A stretch of DNA of 64,000 bases from Kribbella antiqua (lineage in GTDB: Bacteria; Actinomycetota; Actinomycetes; Propionibacteriales; Kribbellaceae), in assembly GCF_004345665.1 (NCBI RefSeq), contig NZ_SLWR01000004.1, forward strand, positions 434,001 through 498,000, written 5' to 3'. The position numbers were made by a program, and so were the translations under genes. The notes beneath the pieces are model-generated. The model was not told where the DNA came from. It did no database searches and was given only the letters and a program-made list of their open reading frames with translations. Below are positions 42,833 through 51,824 of this stretch, one piece after another. The stretch's first letter is position 1. Each line of letters begins with the position of its first letter.

Positions 42833-44340
42833 AGCTGTCCCGCCGCGGGTTCCTGACCGCCGCCGGAGCGCTCACACTGACCAGCTGCGGTCTCGAGGCC
42901 TCCCCCTCCCAGTCCGGCGAGCTCCTGCGCAGTCAGGCCCCATTACCCGAGCCCTTCAAGGTCCCACTGCCCATCCCGCCCGTGAAGAGGCCGGTGCGCA
43001 CCGAAGCCGGCGTCGACTACTACCGCGTCGTACAGCGGAAGGCGAGCCTCGACATCCTCCCCGGCCTCAAGACCGAGGTCCTCGGGTACGACGGCCTCCT
43101 GCCAGGGCCCACTTTCGACGTACGGAGTGGGCGGACCACTGTGGTCGAGCAGGTCAACCAGCTCGACGTACCGACCGCCGTACATCTGCATGGCGGGCAC
43201 ACACCCGCCGCAAGCGACGGCTGGCCGCTGGACCTCCTCATGCCACCAGGCGAGCACAGTGGCCACGCTGGACACCACACCATGACCGGTGGGGATGTGA
43301 AGACCGGCAGCCGCACGTACACGTACCCGAACACGCAGCGGGCCGCCACACTCTGGTATCACGACCACCGCATGGACTACACCGCCCCACAGGTGTATCG
43401 CGGCCTTTTCGGACTGCACCTGATCCGCGACGACGAAGAGGACCAACTCCCTTTGCCCAAAGGCGATCGCGAGATCCCGCTGATCATCGCGGACCGCGCC
43501 TTCGCCGCCGACGGCTCATTCCTTTATCCAGCGGCCAAGGACGGACCGGGCGTCGAATCGAAGTACATGGAAGGTGTCATCGGAGACGTGACGCTGGTCA
43601 ACGGCGCGCCCTGGCCGGTGCACGAGGTGGACGCGGTGCGCTACCGGCTCCGGATTCTCAACGCCGCCAATGCCCGTCGTTACGAGCTTGCCTTCGACAA
43701 AGGTCCCGCGAATTTCGTCCAGATCGGCAGCGACGGCGGCCTGCTCGACGCACCGATAGAGCACGAGACCTTGGTGATCGCGCCGGCCGAACGCTTCGAC
43801 GTGATCGTCGACTTCTCGCAGTACCAGCCCGGCGACGAGGTCACGCTCGTCAACAAGCTCGACAACAACTCGAACGTCCTCCGCTTCAAGGTCGCCCGAA
43901 AGGCCAGCGACGACAGCCGCATCCCCGCCAAGCTGTCGTCGTACGCCATACTGCCGAAGCCGTCCGGCGTCGTACGGCGAGAGTGGCGGTTCAGGCGTGG
44001 TGACGCCGGTGGGCACAAGGGCTGGACGATCAACGGGAAGCCGTTCGATCCCGAGGTGATGCAGGCGCAGGTGAAGCTGGACCAGGACGAGATCTGGAGC
44101 TTCGTCACCGACGTCCACCACCCGGTGCATGTCCATCTCGCGCCGTTCCAGGTCCTGAGCCGGCGCGGCAAGGGCCGAGGTCCGTACGACGCCGGCTGGA
44201 AGGACACCGTGGACATCCGCCCGGCCGAGGTGGTCGAGGTGCTGGTCAAGTTCACCGCCCACAAGGGCAAATACCTGATCCACTGCCACAACCTCGAACA
44301 CGAGGACATGGCGATGATGGCCGGCTTCGAAACCATCTGA
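42829..44340 (+). CDS. Multicopper oxidase, Tat lipoprotein
   Basis: A 503-residue three-domain cupredoxin oxidase. The N terminus carries a twin-arginine signal (LSRRGFLTAAGALTL) and lipobox TSC, so it is folded before export and lipid-anchored outside. All copper motifs are present: HLHGG near 125, WYHDHR near 178, HPVHVHL near 425 and HCHNLEHEDMAMM near 484 with the type 1 Cys. Such enzymes oxidise Cu(I), Fe(II), Mn(II) or phenols with O2. The two small membrane proteins upstream are coupled to it. A strong terminator follows. Substrate undetermined. Confidence 0.92.
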   Translation: MKLSRRGFLTAAGALTLTSCGLEASPSQSGELLRSQAPLPEPFKVPLPIPPVKRPVRTEAGVDYYRVVQRKASLDILPGLKTEVLGYDGLLPGPTFDVRSGRTTVVEQVNQLDVPTAVHLHGGHTPAASDGWPLDLLMPPGEHSGHAGHHTMTGGDVKTGSRTYTYPNTQRAATLWYHDHRMDYTAPQVYRGLFGLHLIRDDEEDQLPLPKGDREIPLIIADRAFAADGSFLYPAAKDGPGVESKYMEGVIGDVTLVNGAPWPVHEVDAVRYRLRILNAANARRYELAFDKGPANFVQIGSDGGLLDAPIEHETLVIAPAERFDVIVDFSQYQPGDEVTLVNKLDNNSNVLRFKVARKASDDSRIPAKLSSYAILPKPSGVVRREWRFRRGDAGGHKGWTINGKPFDPEVMQAQVKLDQDEIWSFVTDVHHPVHVHLAPFQVLSRRGKGRGPYDAGWKDTVDIRPAEVVEVLVKFTAHKGKYLIHCHNLEHEDMAMMAGFETI

Positions 44341-44349
44341 GCCCCCATC

Positions 44350-44381
44350 AACCCGGCAGCAGACACGGCTGCCGGGTTTTT
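44350..44381 (+). terminator. Rho-independent terminator of the oxidase operon
   Basis: AACCCGGCAGC and GCTGCCGGGTT form an 11-bp perfect stem with a 7-base loop, followed by TTT. It begins 9 bp after the oxidase stop. Confidence 0.88.
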
Positions 44382-44422
44382 CTCTGCCCACGGGTTGACG
44401 GCCGGACAGCCACCTGCTTATA

Positions 44423-44456
44423 TTCAACACATCAGTTGATCAACGGAATGGTTGAT
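44423..44456. promoter_or_regulatory. Candidate ArsR operator
   Basis: GTTGATCAAC (44435-44444) is a perfect palindrome, with TTCAAC before it (44423-44428) and GTTGAT after it (44451-44456). The repeated half site GTTGAT within 34 bp, ending 4 bp before the ArsR ATG, points to autoregulation. Confidence 0.6.
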
Positions 44457-44460
44457 AAAG

Positions 44461-44799
44461 ATGGCTGTTGATGACGACCAGCTCGACCGGGCCTTCGCCG
44501 CACTCGGCGATCCGGTCCGGCGGGCGATGATCGCGCGGCTGTCCCGCGGTCCGGCCACGGTGAACGAACTGGCCGAACCGTTCCCGATCACGAAGCAGGC
44601 GGTGTCGCGGCACATCCAGGTGCTCGAGGCCGCCGGGCTGATCTCCCGGAGCCGGGACGGCCAGCGCCGCCCGTGCCATCTGGAGCCGGCCGTCCTCGAG
44701 GCGCTGACGAGCTGGATCGACGACTACCGGCTCGAGACCGAGCGCCGCTTCCGCCGAATGGACGCAGTACTCAGAACCGTGAAGGAGCAGGAGAAATGA
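44461..44799 (+). CDS. ArsR-family regulator
   Basis: A 112-residue winged-helix regulator: RAFAALGDPVRRAMIARLSRGPATVNELAEPF, ITKQAVSRHIQVLEAAGLISRSRDGQRR. It belongs to the ArsR group found in front of AHSA1/SRPBCC genes rather than to metal sensors. ATG 44461 is used; a TTG three codons earlier is possible. It overlaps the SRPBCC gene by ATGA and has its own GTTGAT operator sites, so the four-gene operon probably controls itself. Confidence 0.9.
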   Translation: MAVDDDQLDRAFAALGDPVRRAMIARLSRGPATVNELAEPFPITKQAVSRHIQVLEAAGLISRSRDGQRRPCHLEPAVLEALTSWIDDYRLETERRFRRMDAVLRTVKEQEK

Positions 44800-45266
44800 A
44801 CGCCACCACCATCAACACCCCCGCCGGCACCCCGTTCGTCGAGGTCACCCGCGAGTTCGACGCCACCCCGGCCCAGCTGTTCCGGGTGATGACCGACCCA
44901 AACCTGGTCGACCAGTGGCTCGGCCCGGAAGGCCTCGAGGCGACCATCGAGCAGTACGACGTCCGCCCGGGCGGCACCTACCGCTACATCCACAAGGACG
45001 AGTCCGGCGAGTACGCCTTCCGCGGCGTCTTCCACACCGTCGAGCAGGACAAGCTGGTCATCCAGACCTTCGAGTGGGAAGGCGCTCCGGGTGAGGTCTG
45101 CATCGAGAAGATGAGCCTCGAGCCGACCGAGACCGGCGTCCGGCTGAACCAGCGCTCGGTGTTCCCGTCGGTCGAGGCCCGCGACCAGTCGATCGAGTAC
45201 GGCATGAACGACGGCATCAACGCCTCGATGGACCGGCTCGCCGCACTGGTCGCCAAGGAGAGCTGA
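44796..45266 (+). CDS. SRPBCC/AHSA1-family protein
   Basis: A 156-residue START-like helix-grip protein: VEVTREFDATPAQLFRVMTDPNLVDQWLGPEG, GGTYRYIHKDESGEYAFRGVFHTV and a C-terminal long helix (YGMNDGINASMDRLAALV). The fold makes a hydrophobic cavity for small ligands; it likely binds or modifies a small molecule. Coupled to the ArsR gene by ATGA, an arrangement very common in actinobacteria. Confidence 0.9.
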   Translation: MNATTINTPAGTPFVEVTREFDATPAQLFRVMTDPNLVDQWLGPEGLEATIEQYDVRPGGTYRYIHKDESGEYAFRGVFHTVEQDKLVIQTFEWEGAPGEVCIEKMSLEPTETGVRLNQRSVFPSVEARDQSIEYGMNDGINASMDRLAALVAKES

Positions 45267-45269
45267 GCC

Positions 45270-45878
45270 ATGACCGAGGTCATCGTCGACATCTCGGTCT
45301 CGCTGGACGGCTACGTCACCGGGCCCAATGTCAGTATCGACAACGGGCTCGGGGACGGCGGCGAAGCCCTGCACAGCTGGGTCTTCGAGGGCAACGACCA
45401 GGACCGCAAGGTGCTGGACGACGCGTTCGAGGCGACCGGCGCGGTCATCCAGGGCCGGAACCTGTTCGACATCATCGACGCCCCGAAGGGCTGGAACGAC
45501 GAGATGGGGTACGGCGCCAAGCCGACCGGCGAGGTCAATCCGCCCATCTTCGTGGTCACCCACTCGGCGCCGGCGAAGACCAGGCTGGGCGACCGGTTCC
45601 GGTTCGTCACCGACGGCGTCGAGAGCGCGGTCGCCCAGGCGAAGGAAGTTGCCGGGGGCAAGGACGTGTTCGTGATGGGCGGCGGGCAGATCTGTCACCA
45701 GGTGCTCGCCGCCGGGCTGGCCGACGTACTGCGGCTGCACGTCGCGCCCGTCGTACTGGGTGATGGAACGCGACTGTTCCCAGCCGTTGCAGCGCCGACG
45801 TACGCGTTGGACCTGGTCGAGTCGATCTCGACGCCGGCCGCGCAGCACATCACCTATCGAGTCAGGAAGGCGGGTTGA
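45270..45878 (+). CDS. Dihydrofolate reductase-like (RibD C-terminal domain) protein
   Basis: A 202-residue RibD_C-type Rossmann protein: VIVDISVSLDGYVTGPN at the N terminus, GAVIQGRNLFD, and VMGGGQICHQVLAAGL. Such proteins bind NADPH and are called DHFR-family, but most do not reduce folate. Follows the SRPBCC gene by 3 bp in the same operon. The next gene is a paralogue. Confidence 0.88.
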   Translation: MTEVIVDISVSLDGYVTGPNVSIDNGLGDGGEALHSWVFEGNDQDRKVLDDAFEATGAVIQGRNLFDIIDAPKGWNDEMGYGAKPTGEVNPPIFVVTHSAPAKTRLGDRFRFVTDGVESAVAQAKEVAGGKDVFVMGGGQICHQVLAAGLADVLRLHVAPVVLGDGTRLFPAVAAPTYALDLVESISTPAAQHITYRVRKAG

Positions 45879-45880
45879 TC

Positions 45881-46471
45881 ATGGGTAAGGTGATCGCCTC
45901 GGCCGTGGTCTCGCTGGACGGCTTCGTCGCGGACACCGAAGACGGTGTGGGCGCGCTGTTCGACTGGTACACCAACGGCCCGGTCGAGGTCTACGGGAGC
46001 GACCCGGGACGCCCCTTCCACGTCAGCCAGGCGAGTGCCGACTACATCAACGCGACGTGGCCGAACATCCGCTCCTGCGTGATCGGGCGGCACCTGTTCG
46101 ACCTCACCAACGGCTGGAACGGCGTCCCGTCGGTGGGTGACCGCGTCTTCGTGGTCACCCACGAGCCGCCGACCGACTGGCCGTTCCCGGAGGCACCGTT
46201 CACCTTCGTGAACGGGATCGAGAACGCGATCGCCCAGGCCAAGGAGCATGCCGGCGACCACGACGTCGTCGTCACCGGCGGCAACCTGACCGGCCAAGCG
46301 CTCGCGGCCGGGCTGGTCGACGAGATTGCCTACAACCTCGCCCCGGTCGTCTTCGGCCGCGGCGTCCGCTTCTTCGGCGACTACGCCGGCGAGCACGTCC
46401 TACTGGACAACCCGAAGGTCATCGAGGGCGACCGGGTCACCCACCTGCACTACCGCGTCAGCAAGGGATGA
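45881..46471 (+). CDS. Dihydrofolate reductase-like protein, second copy
   Basis: A 196-residue paralogue with the same plan: KVIASAVVSLDGFVADTED, SCVIGRHLFD and VVTGGNLTGQALAAGL. ATG 45881 is used, with GGAAGG about 10 bp upstream; a TTG two codons earlier is unlikely. It ends the ArsR-led operon and its 3' end overlaps the convergent PTH2 gene by 22 bp. Two adjacent paralogues suggest recent duplication or a heterodimer. Confidence 0.88.
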   Translation: MGKVIASAVVSLDGFVADTEDGVGALFDWYTNGPVEVYGSDPGRPFHVSQASADYINATWPNIRSCVIGRHLFDLTNGWNGVPSVGDRVFVVTHEPPTDWPFPEAPFTFVNGIENAIAQAKEHAGDHDVVVTGGNLTGQALAAGLVDEIAYNLAPVVFGRGVRFFGDYAGEHVLLDNPKVIEGDRVTHLHYRVSKG

Positions 46472-47097
46472 TCCGCGATGACGGTCCGCGAACCCGGTGC
46501 CACCTCGGTGAAGCCGGCGTCCTGGACCACCGGGAGCCCGCTCGTCAGCAACCTCTGCCACTGCCCGGGGGTGGCGGTGCGAACCGCCAGCGCGAAGTCC
46601 GCCGCCACCCACTCCTTCCGGCCGCTCTCTGACAGCGCCAGCCACGCAAGATGCGCGGCGTGGCCGCACTGCGCCATCGCCTTCCCGCTCGACATCGTCA
46701 GCCCAGGATTGATCCACAACACCGGGGATTCCGGGGCATCAAGGTCGTCAGGATCCTCGAAATCGGTCCCGGTCACCTGCAGCTTGGCGAGATCCTTCGG
46801 TACGGCGTCCAGCGGTACGGGCGGGAACACCCGAACCTCGGCGGTGTCGCCGGTCACCGTGATGCCGGGAAGCGCTTCGGCTCGCCGCCACTCGGCGCCC
46901 CGAGCCCGTCGTACGACCTTCCTGATCCGCGCGTCCTGCCAAGCCCGCATCGCCTCGGCCCACTCGCCCTCGCCGATCGATCGCTCGTCGGCCAGGATCG
47001 CCAGTACGGCGCGAGCCGCCGTCTCCAGCGCATCCGTCTGACCCGGCCGCGCATTCTTCTCGACCCGCACCACCAAGGTCAGCACGTACTCGTCCAC
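46450..47097 (-). CDS. Peptidyl-tRNA hydrolase, Pth2-type
   Basis: A 215-residue protein whose C-terminal half holds the Pth2 signature [17 protein letters not shown], with the Lys, Gln and His typical of the archaeal/eukaryotic enzyme. Pth2 frees tRNA from peptidyl-tRNA. The N-terminal ~90 residues ([18 protein letters not shown]...) are an extension seen in actinobacterial members. GTG 47097 starts the protein; the SD is poor. It stands between the DHFR-like operon and thyA. Confidence 0.85.
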   Translation of the reverse strand: MDEYVLTLVVRVEKNARPGQTDALETAARAVLAILADERSIGEGEWAEAMRAWQDARIRKVVRRARGAEWRRAEALPGITVTGDTAEVRVFPPVPLDAVPKDLAKLQVTGTDFEDPDDLDAPESPVLWINPGLTMSSGKAMAQCGHAAHLAWLALSESGRKEWVAADFALAVRTATPGQWQRLLTSGLPVVQDAGFTEVAPGSRTVIADHPLLTR

Positions 47098-47241
47098 GGA
47101 GGCGAGTCTGCCAGCCCGGACCTCCAGGCCATCACAATGACCACCGCCGCCGTCCCACAAGCGTCGGGTCGGCAGCCGGGCGCAATTGTGATGGCCTGGC
47201 GGTCCGCCGGACTGTCGGCGATGGGTGTTAGCTTGGCGTGC

Positions 47242-48033
47242 ATGCAGCAGTATCTGGAGCTTCTTCGGCATGTGCTGGATCACGGGGTGCAGAAGGGCGA
47301 CCGCACTGGAACGGGCACTCTGAGTGTCTTCGGCCACCAGTCGCGCTACGACCTGCGCGCCGGCTTCCCGGCGGTGACGACCAAGAAGCTGCATCTGCGC
47401 TCCGTGATCGGGGAGCTGATCTGGTTCCTCAGCGGTTCCACCAACGTGAAGTGGCTGCACGAGAACAACATCGGCATCTGGGACGAGTGGGCGGACGAGA
47501 ACGGCGATCTCGGCCCGGTCTACGGCTACCAGTGGCGGTCCTGGCCGACTCCGGACGGGCGGCACGTGGACCAGATCGCCGGCGTGATCGAGTCGATCAA
47601 GAACAACCCGGACTCCCGCCGGCACATCGTCAACGCCTGGAACGTGGCAGACGTGGACAGCATGGCGCTGCCGCCGTGCCACACCATGTTCCAGTTCTAC
47701 GTCGCCGAAGGACGGCTGTCCTGCCAGCTGTACCAGCGGTCCGCCGACATCTTCCTCGGCGTGCCGTTCAACATCGCGTCGTACGCGCTGCTCACCCACA
47801 TGGTCGCGCAGCAGGCCGGGCTCGAGGTCGGCGACTTCGTCCACACGCTCGGCGACGCGCACCTCTACCTGAACCACCTGGATCAAGCCCGCTTGCAGCT
47901 GACTCGTGAGCCGCGGCCGCTGCCGACGCTGCAGCTGGCGCAGCGCGACTCGATCGACTCCTACGAGATCGCCGACGTCGAACTGGTCGGGTACGACCCG
48001 CACCCCGGGATCAAGGCGCCCATCGCCGTATGA
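47242..48033 (+). CDS. thyA: Thymidylate synthase ThyA
   Basis: A 263-residue thymidylate synthase, the usual length. Cys146 in [11 protein letters not shown] is the nucleophile; RTGTGT (21-26) and RRHIVNAWN (126-134) bind dUMP phosphate, and [21 protein letters not shown] is the folate/dUMP segment. It methylates dUMP to dTMP with methylenetetrahydrofolate, giving dihydrofolate. The next gene, folA, overlaps by ATGA and recycles that product, so they act as one unit. Confidence 0.97.
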   Translation: MQQYLELLRHVLDHGVQKGDRTGTGTLSVFGHQSRYDLRAGFPAVTTKKLHLRSVIGELIWFLSGSTNVKWLHENNIGIWDEWADENGDLGPVYGYQWRSWPTPDGRHVDQIAGVIESIKNNPDSRRHIVNAWNVADVDSMALPPCHTMFQFYVAEGRLSCQLYQRSADIFLGVPFNIASYALLTHMVAQQAGLEVGDFVHTLGDAHLYLNHLDQARLQLTREPRPLPTLQLAQRDSIDSYEIADVELVGYDPHPGIKAPIAV

Positions 48034-48506
48034 GCGTGATCCTGATCGCCGCGGTCGGCGCCAATGGCGTGATCGGGCGGGACAACGACCTGCCGTGGCG
48101 TATCCGCGAGGATCTGCAGCACTTCAAGCAGCTCACGCTCGGCCACACGCTGGTGATGGGCCGCAAGACGTACGACTCCATCGGCCGCCCGCTGCCAGGC
48201 CGTCGTACGGTCGTCGTCACCCGGCAACAGGACTGGTCCGCCGACGGCGTCGACGTCGTCCACACCCTCGAAGAGGCACTCAAGTACGACGGCGACCTCT
48301 ACGTGGCCGGCGGGGGCGAGATCTACCGACAGGCGCTCCCGTACGCCGAGCGGCTCGAACTCACCGAAGTCGACCAGTCCCCCGCCGGTGACGTCACCTT
48401 CCCCACCATCGACCCCACCGCCTGGATCGAGACCGCCCGCGACCCCCACCACGGCTTCACCTTCGTCAGCTACTGCCGGAAGCCAGCTACTGCCGAAAGT
48501 AAGTAA
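48030..48506 (+). CDS. folA: Dihydrofolate reductase FolA
   Basis: A 158-residue true [36 protein letters not shown] holds the NADPH/folate-site Trp and Asp, [22 protein letters not shown] the cofactor loop, and [23 protein letters not shown] the rest. It reduces dihydrofolate from the ThyA reaction. ATG overlaps the thyA stop. No trimethoprim-resistance feature is obvious. Confidence 0.97.
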   Translation: MSVILIAAVGANGVIGRDNDLPWRIREDLQHFKQLTLGHTLVMGRKTYDSIGRPLPGRRTVVVTRQQDWSADGVDVVHTLEEALKYDGDLYVAGGGEIYRQALPYAERLELTEVDQSPAGDVTFPTIDPTAWIETARDPHHGFTFVSYCRKPATAESK

Positions 48507-48618
48507 CAACGAGTGCACAACGGGGGAAGCCAGTAGGCCCTGGAACCGCGTAGATTGTGTGCGCGTCACGGAGGTGACAGTGCATATGCCGGGGGCGCCT
48601 CGCGGAGGGGAAACCACG

Positions 48619-49869
48619 ATGACCGAAAGCGACAACACACCAGCAGCCGCTGCCGCGGCAGCGCCTTTGCAGCCGCCGACGGCGACCGCGCCGGGGCTGA
48701 TACTGACCGCGCCGCCGCCGTCACAGCCTGTAGCGGCCACGGCGGCGCCGAGCATGGCGCCCGCGGTCGATCCAGGCGCGCTGCCCGGGCTCGACGCGAA
48801 GGTCGACACCTTCCTGACCGCGCTGATGGCGGCCGAGCCACGCTCCCCCGAGTTCGCCGCGAAGGCGACCGACGTCCGCAGCATGGGCGACCTCGACATC
48901 CGGGCCGCGGCGGACAGCTCGAACCGGCTGCTGAAGTCGCCGGTCCGCGCGCTGCAGGAAGGCGGCCTGTCGGAGGGTTCGACCGTAGGCAAGACGCTGC
49001 TGGAGCTTCGCCGTACGGTCGAGGACCTGGACCCGAAGGAAGCGACCGGCCCGAAGAAGCTGCTCGGGATGATCCCGTTCGGGGACAAGATCGAGGACTA
49101 CTTCCGCAAGTACCAGAGCGCGCAGAGCCACCTCGAGGGCATCCTGCACGCGCTGCGCAACGGCCAGGACGAGCTCGGCAAGGACAACGCCGCGCTGAAT
49201 CTGGAGAAGCAGCAGCTCTGGGACGCGATGACCCGGCTGAACCAGTACGTGTACGTCGCCGAGCGGCTCGACGCCCGGCTGTCCGCGGCCATCGCCGAAC
49301 TGGAGGCGACCAACCCGGACAAGGCCAAGGCATTCCGCGAGGACGTGCTGTTCTACGTCCGGCAGAAGCACCAGGACCTGCTCACCCAGCTGGCCGTGTC
49401 GATCCAGAACTACCTGGCGATCGACATCGTCATCAAGAACAACATCGAGCTGATCAAGGGCGTCGACCGCGCGTCCACCACCACAGTCTCGGCGTTGCGT
49501 ACGGCGGTCATCGTGGCGCAGGCGCTGGGCAACCAGAAGCTGGTGCTGGACCAGATCAGCGCGCTGAACACCACCACCAGCGGCATGATCGAGCGCACCT
49601 CGCAGATGCTGAAGGACAACTCGGTGGCGATCCAGCAGCAGGCCGCGTCGGCGACGATCGGGCTGCCACAGCTGCAGGCCGCGTTCGCGAACATCTACGC
49701 GACCATGGACGCGATCGACACCTTCAAAGTGGAGGCGCTGGACAACATGGCGGCCACCATCGGCACGCTGGAGACCGAGGTGACCAAGTCCCGCGCGTAC
49801 CTGGACCGGGTCGCGCAACAGGACCAGCGGGTCGTGCACGGCAGTCTCGACCTCGACCTCGGTCGCTGA
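48619..49869 (+). CDS. TelA-family toxic anion resistance protein
   Basis: A 416-residue TelA/KlaA-family protein. After a Pro/Ala-rich N-terminal ~60 residues, the conserved core follows: SNRLLKSPVRALQEGG, TLLELRRTVEDLDPKE, LLGMIPFGDKIEDYFRKYQSAQSHLEGIL and long helices such as RAFREDV-like and DLLTQLAVSIQNYLAIDIVIKNN. TelA proteins are linked to tellurite tolerance and to Ter-type stress systems, with unknown biochemistry. ATG 48619 has GGAGGGG upstream; an ATG at 48586 is less likely. It opens the ten-gene signalling unit, pointing to stress-linked signalling. Confidence 0.9.
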   Translation: MTESDNTPAAAAAAAPLQPPTATAPGLILTAPPPSQPVAATAAPSMAPAVDPGALPGLDAKVDTFLTALMAAEPRSPEFAAKATDVRSMGDLDIRAAADSSNRLLKSPVRALQEGGLSEGSTVGKTLLELRRTVEDLDPKEATGPKKLLGMIPFGDKIEDYFRKYQSAQSHLEGILHALRNGQDELGKDNAALNLEKQQLWDAMTRLNQYVYVAERLDARLSAAIAELEATNPDKAKAFREDVLFYVRQKHQDLLTQLAVSIQNYLAIDIVIKNNIELIKGVDRASTTTVSALRTAVIVAQALGNQKLVLDQISALNTTTSGMIERTSQMLKDNSVAIQQQAASATIGLPQLQAAFANIYATMDAIDTFKVEALDNMAATIGTLETEVTKSRAYLDRVAQQDQRVVHGSLDLDLGR

Positions 49870-49899
49870 ATCAGAACCTAGCTGGGGGACGGGGAGTGT

Positions 49900-50472
49900 A
49901 TGGCGCTCGGTGACTTCTTCGCGCGGCTGACCGGCCGCAAGCAGGAGCCCGAGCCTGCCCCTGTTCCCCGTCCGCCGACCACCGACGATCTGCTCGCGTC
50001 GCTGACCCGGGTCGAGCAGTTGGTTGCCGACGGCGCCGTACCGGCGGTGGTCGCGTCCCGCGTGGCGCGGGTGGTGCGGACGGTGCGGGAGACGATCCCG
50101 CGGCTCGGCAACCTGGGTGGCAACGCGCAGGCGTACTCCGTGATGGCTACGGCGACGGACTACCTGCCAGAGGCAATCGGTGGGTACCTGCGGCTGCCAC
50201 GGCAGTGGGCGGACACGCGGCCGGTCGACAAGGGCAAGACGTCGTTGATGATCCTGATCGATCAGTTGGACCTCTTGGGCTCCACGATGGACAAGGTGTT
50301 CGACGCGGTGAACCGGGCCGACGCGGCGGCGCTGATCGCCCACGGCAGGTTCCTGCAGGAGAAGTTCGGCACCGGCTCAACCGGCGGAGGCTTGGCACTC
50401 GGCCCGACGACGTCGACGCCACCACCAGACACAGGACCACTGGCACCACCTTCAGGACGGGGAGGGACATGA
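49900..50472 (+). CDS. Hypothetical helical protein in signalling unit
   Basis: A 190-residue soluble protein not recognised as a named family. Residues 25-150 are helical (TTDDLLASLTRVEQLVADGAVPAVVASRVARVVRTV, ILIDQLDLLGSTMDKVFDAVNRADAAAL); the C terminus is a Pro/Gly/Thr-rich tail. ATG 49900 is preceded by GGGGAG, and its end overlaps the AAA ATPase gene by ATGA. Always-coupled placement between TelA and the AAA protein suggests it is a partner of one of them. Confidence 0.75.
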   Translation: MALGDFFARLTGRKQEPEPAPVPRPPTTDDLLASLTRVEQLVADGAVPAVVASRVARVVRTVRETIPRLGNLGGNAQAYSVMATATDYLPEAIGGYLRLPRQWADTRPVDKGKTSLMILIDQLDLLGSTMDKVFDAVNRADAAALIAHGRFLQEKFGTGSTGGGLALGPTTSTPPPDTGPLAPPSGRGGT

Positions 50473-51824
50473 GCGGCGAGGGGGGCAGCAAGTCCTTGCA
50501 GCAAGCAGTGTCAGCGCTGCTGACTGTAGCCACTCGTGCCGGCATCCCGGAGGAGACTGCTCGGGCAGAGGCGCTCTCACTGGCTGCCGCGCTGGCCGAG
50601 TCGGCGCCCGGCGCCCCTGGTGACTGGGCGAAGGTCACACCCGGCTCCACGACGCAGGGCTTCTTCGACGCGGCTGTGCGTGGACGCCGCTGGCGTGGCG
50701 CACCGACCGCCGTACTGTCCGAGCTGGTCGCGCAGGGCTCGCCGGAGAAGGTTGCGTACGCCGAAGCGCTGGCGGAGGTGGCGTCGTCGGCTTGCACGCT
50801 GGGTGAGCCCACCATGCGTGTCATCGGCAACGCTTCGGTCGCTGCCGCAGCACAGCTGCAGGCTGCCGGCGCTCGGCCACTCCAAGCCGGTACGACGCCA
50901 GCCGGTACGACGCCTGTCGCCGAACCCAAGCCAGCCGCCGCACCCAAGCCCGAGGCTGCCGTCGAGCAGGAGCCAGCCAAGACTGTCGAAGAGCTGCTGG
51001 CCGAGCTGGATGAGTTGACCGGGCTGGCCAAGGTGAAGCGTGAGGTGCACCGGCAGGTCGCCGTACTGCGGGTGGAGAAGCTGCGGACCGAGGCGGGGCT
51101 GAAGAGTCCGACCATCACCAGGCACCTGGTGTTCGTGGGCAATCCGGGCACCGGCAAGACCACGGTGGCTCGGCTGGTCAGTGGGATCTACAAGGCGCTC
51201 GGTCTGCTCTCCAAGGGACAGCTGGTCGAGGTGGACCGGTCTGAGCTGGTCGCCGGGTACCTGGGCCAGACGGCGACCAAGACAGCCGATGTGGTCGCGT
51301 CGGCCGCGGGCGGGGTGCTGTTCATCGACGAGGCGTACAGCCTGACCGCGGGCGACTTCGGCGCCGACCAGTACGGCCGGGAGGCGGTCGACACGCTGGT
51401 CAAGGAGATGGAGGACCGGCGCGACGACCTGGTCGTGATCGTGGCCGGCTATCCCGAGCCGATGGAGGTCTTCATCGCGGCGAACCCGGGCCTGGCCAGC
51501 CGCTTCCGTACGACGATCGCGTTCGACGACTACAGCGACGACGAGCTGAGCGACATCCTCACCGGGCTGGCCGAAGGTGCCGACTACGAGCTGGTCCCGG
51601 CCGCGCTGACGAAGTTCCGGGAGATCCTCGCCGGGACGCCGCGGGACCGGTCGTTCGGCAACGGCCGGTTCGCCCGGAACGTGCTGGAGGCCGCGATCGG
51701 CCGGCACGCCTGGCGGCTCCGCGACGTCACGGCACCCACCAAGGACCAACTGCGTCAGATCCTCGCCGAGGACCTCACCGACGAAGGTGACGAGTCTGGC
51801 CAGATTGAAGGAGAACAGGCGTGA
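50469..51824 (+). CDS. AAA+ ATPase, CbxX/CfqX (EccA-like) type
   Basis: A 451-residue protein. Residues 1-130 are an Ala-rich helical domain, 135-165 a Pro/Ala/Lys linker, and from about 170 a CbxX/CfqX AAA domain: Walker A GNPGTGKTT near 225, Walker B LFIDEAYSL near 287, arginine finger region ASRFRTTIAF near 345. The same AAA type occurs in rubisco activase CbbX and the ESX chaperone EccA. No ESX or rubisco genes are here. Coupled by ATGA/GTGA to both neighbours. A remodelling role for TelA or the membrane sensor is a guess. Confidence 0.88.
   Translation: MSGEGGSKSLQQAVSALLTVATRAGIPEETARAEALSLAAALAESAPGAPGDWAKVTPGSTTQGFFDAAVRGRRWRGAPTAVLSELVAQGSPEKVAYAEALAEVASSACTLGEPTMRVIGNASVAAAAQLQAAGARPLQAGTTPAGTTPVAEPKPAAAPKPEAAVEQEPAKTVEELLAELDELTGLAKVKREVHRQVAVLRVEKLRTEAGLKSPTITRHLVFVGNPGTGKTTVARLVSGIYKALGLLSKGQLVEVDRSELVAGYLGQTATKTADVVASAAGGVLFIDEAYSLTAGDFGADQYGREAVDTLVKEMEDRRDDLVVIVAGYPEPMEVFIAANPGLASRFRTTIAFDDYSDDELSDILTGLAEGADYELVPAALTKFREILAGTPRDRSFGNGRFARNVLEAAIGRHAWRLRDVTAPTKDQLRQILAEDLTDEGDESGQIEGEQA

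Noticed and set aside
48721..50343. Minus-strand frame of 540 codons across the TelA gene
   Set aside because: Antisense shadow of TelA and the next gene, both with clear starts and conserved sequence.
50469..51824. ESX type VII secretion locus because of the EccA-like AAA domain
   Set aside because: No EccB-E, EspG or WXG100 genes in the unit; the AAA type is shared by many systems.
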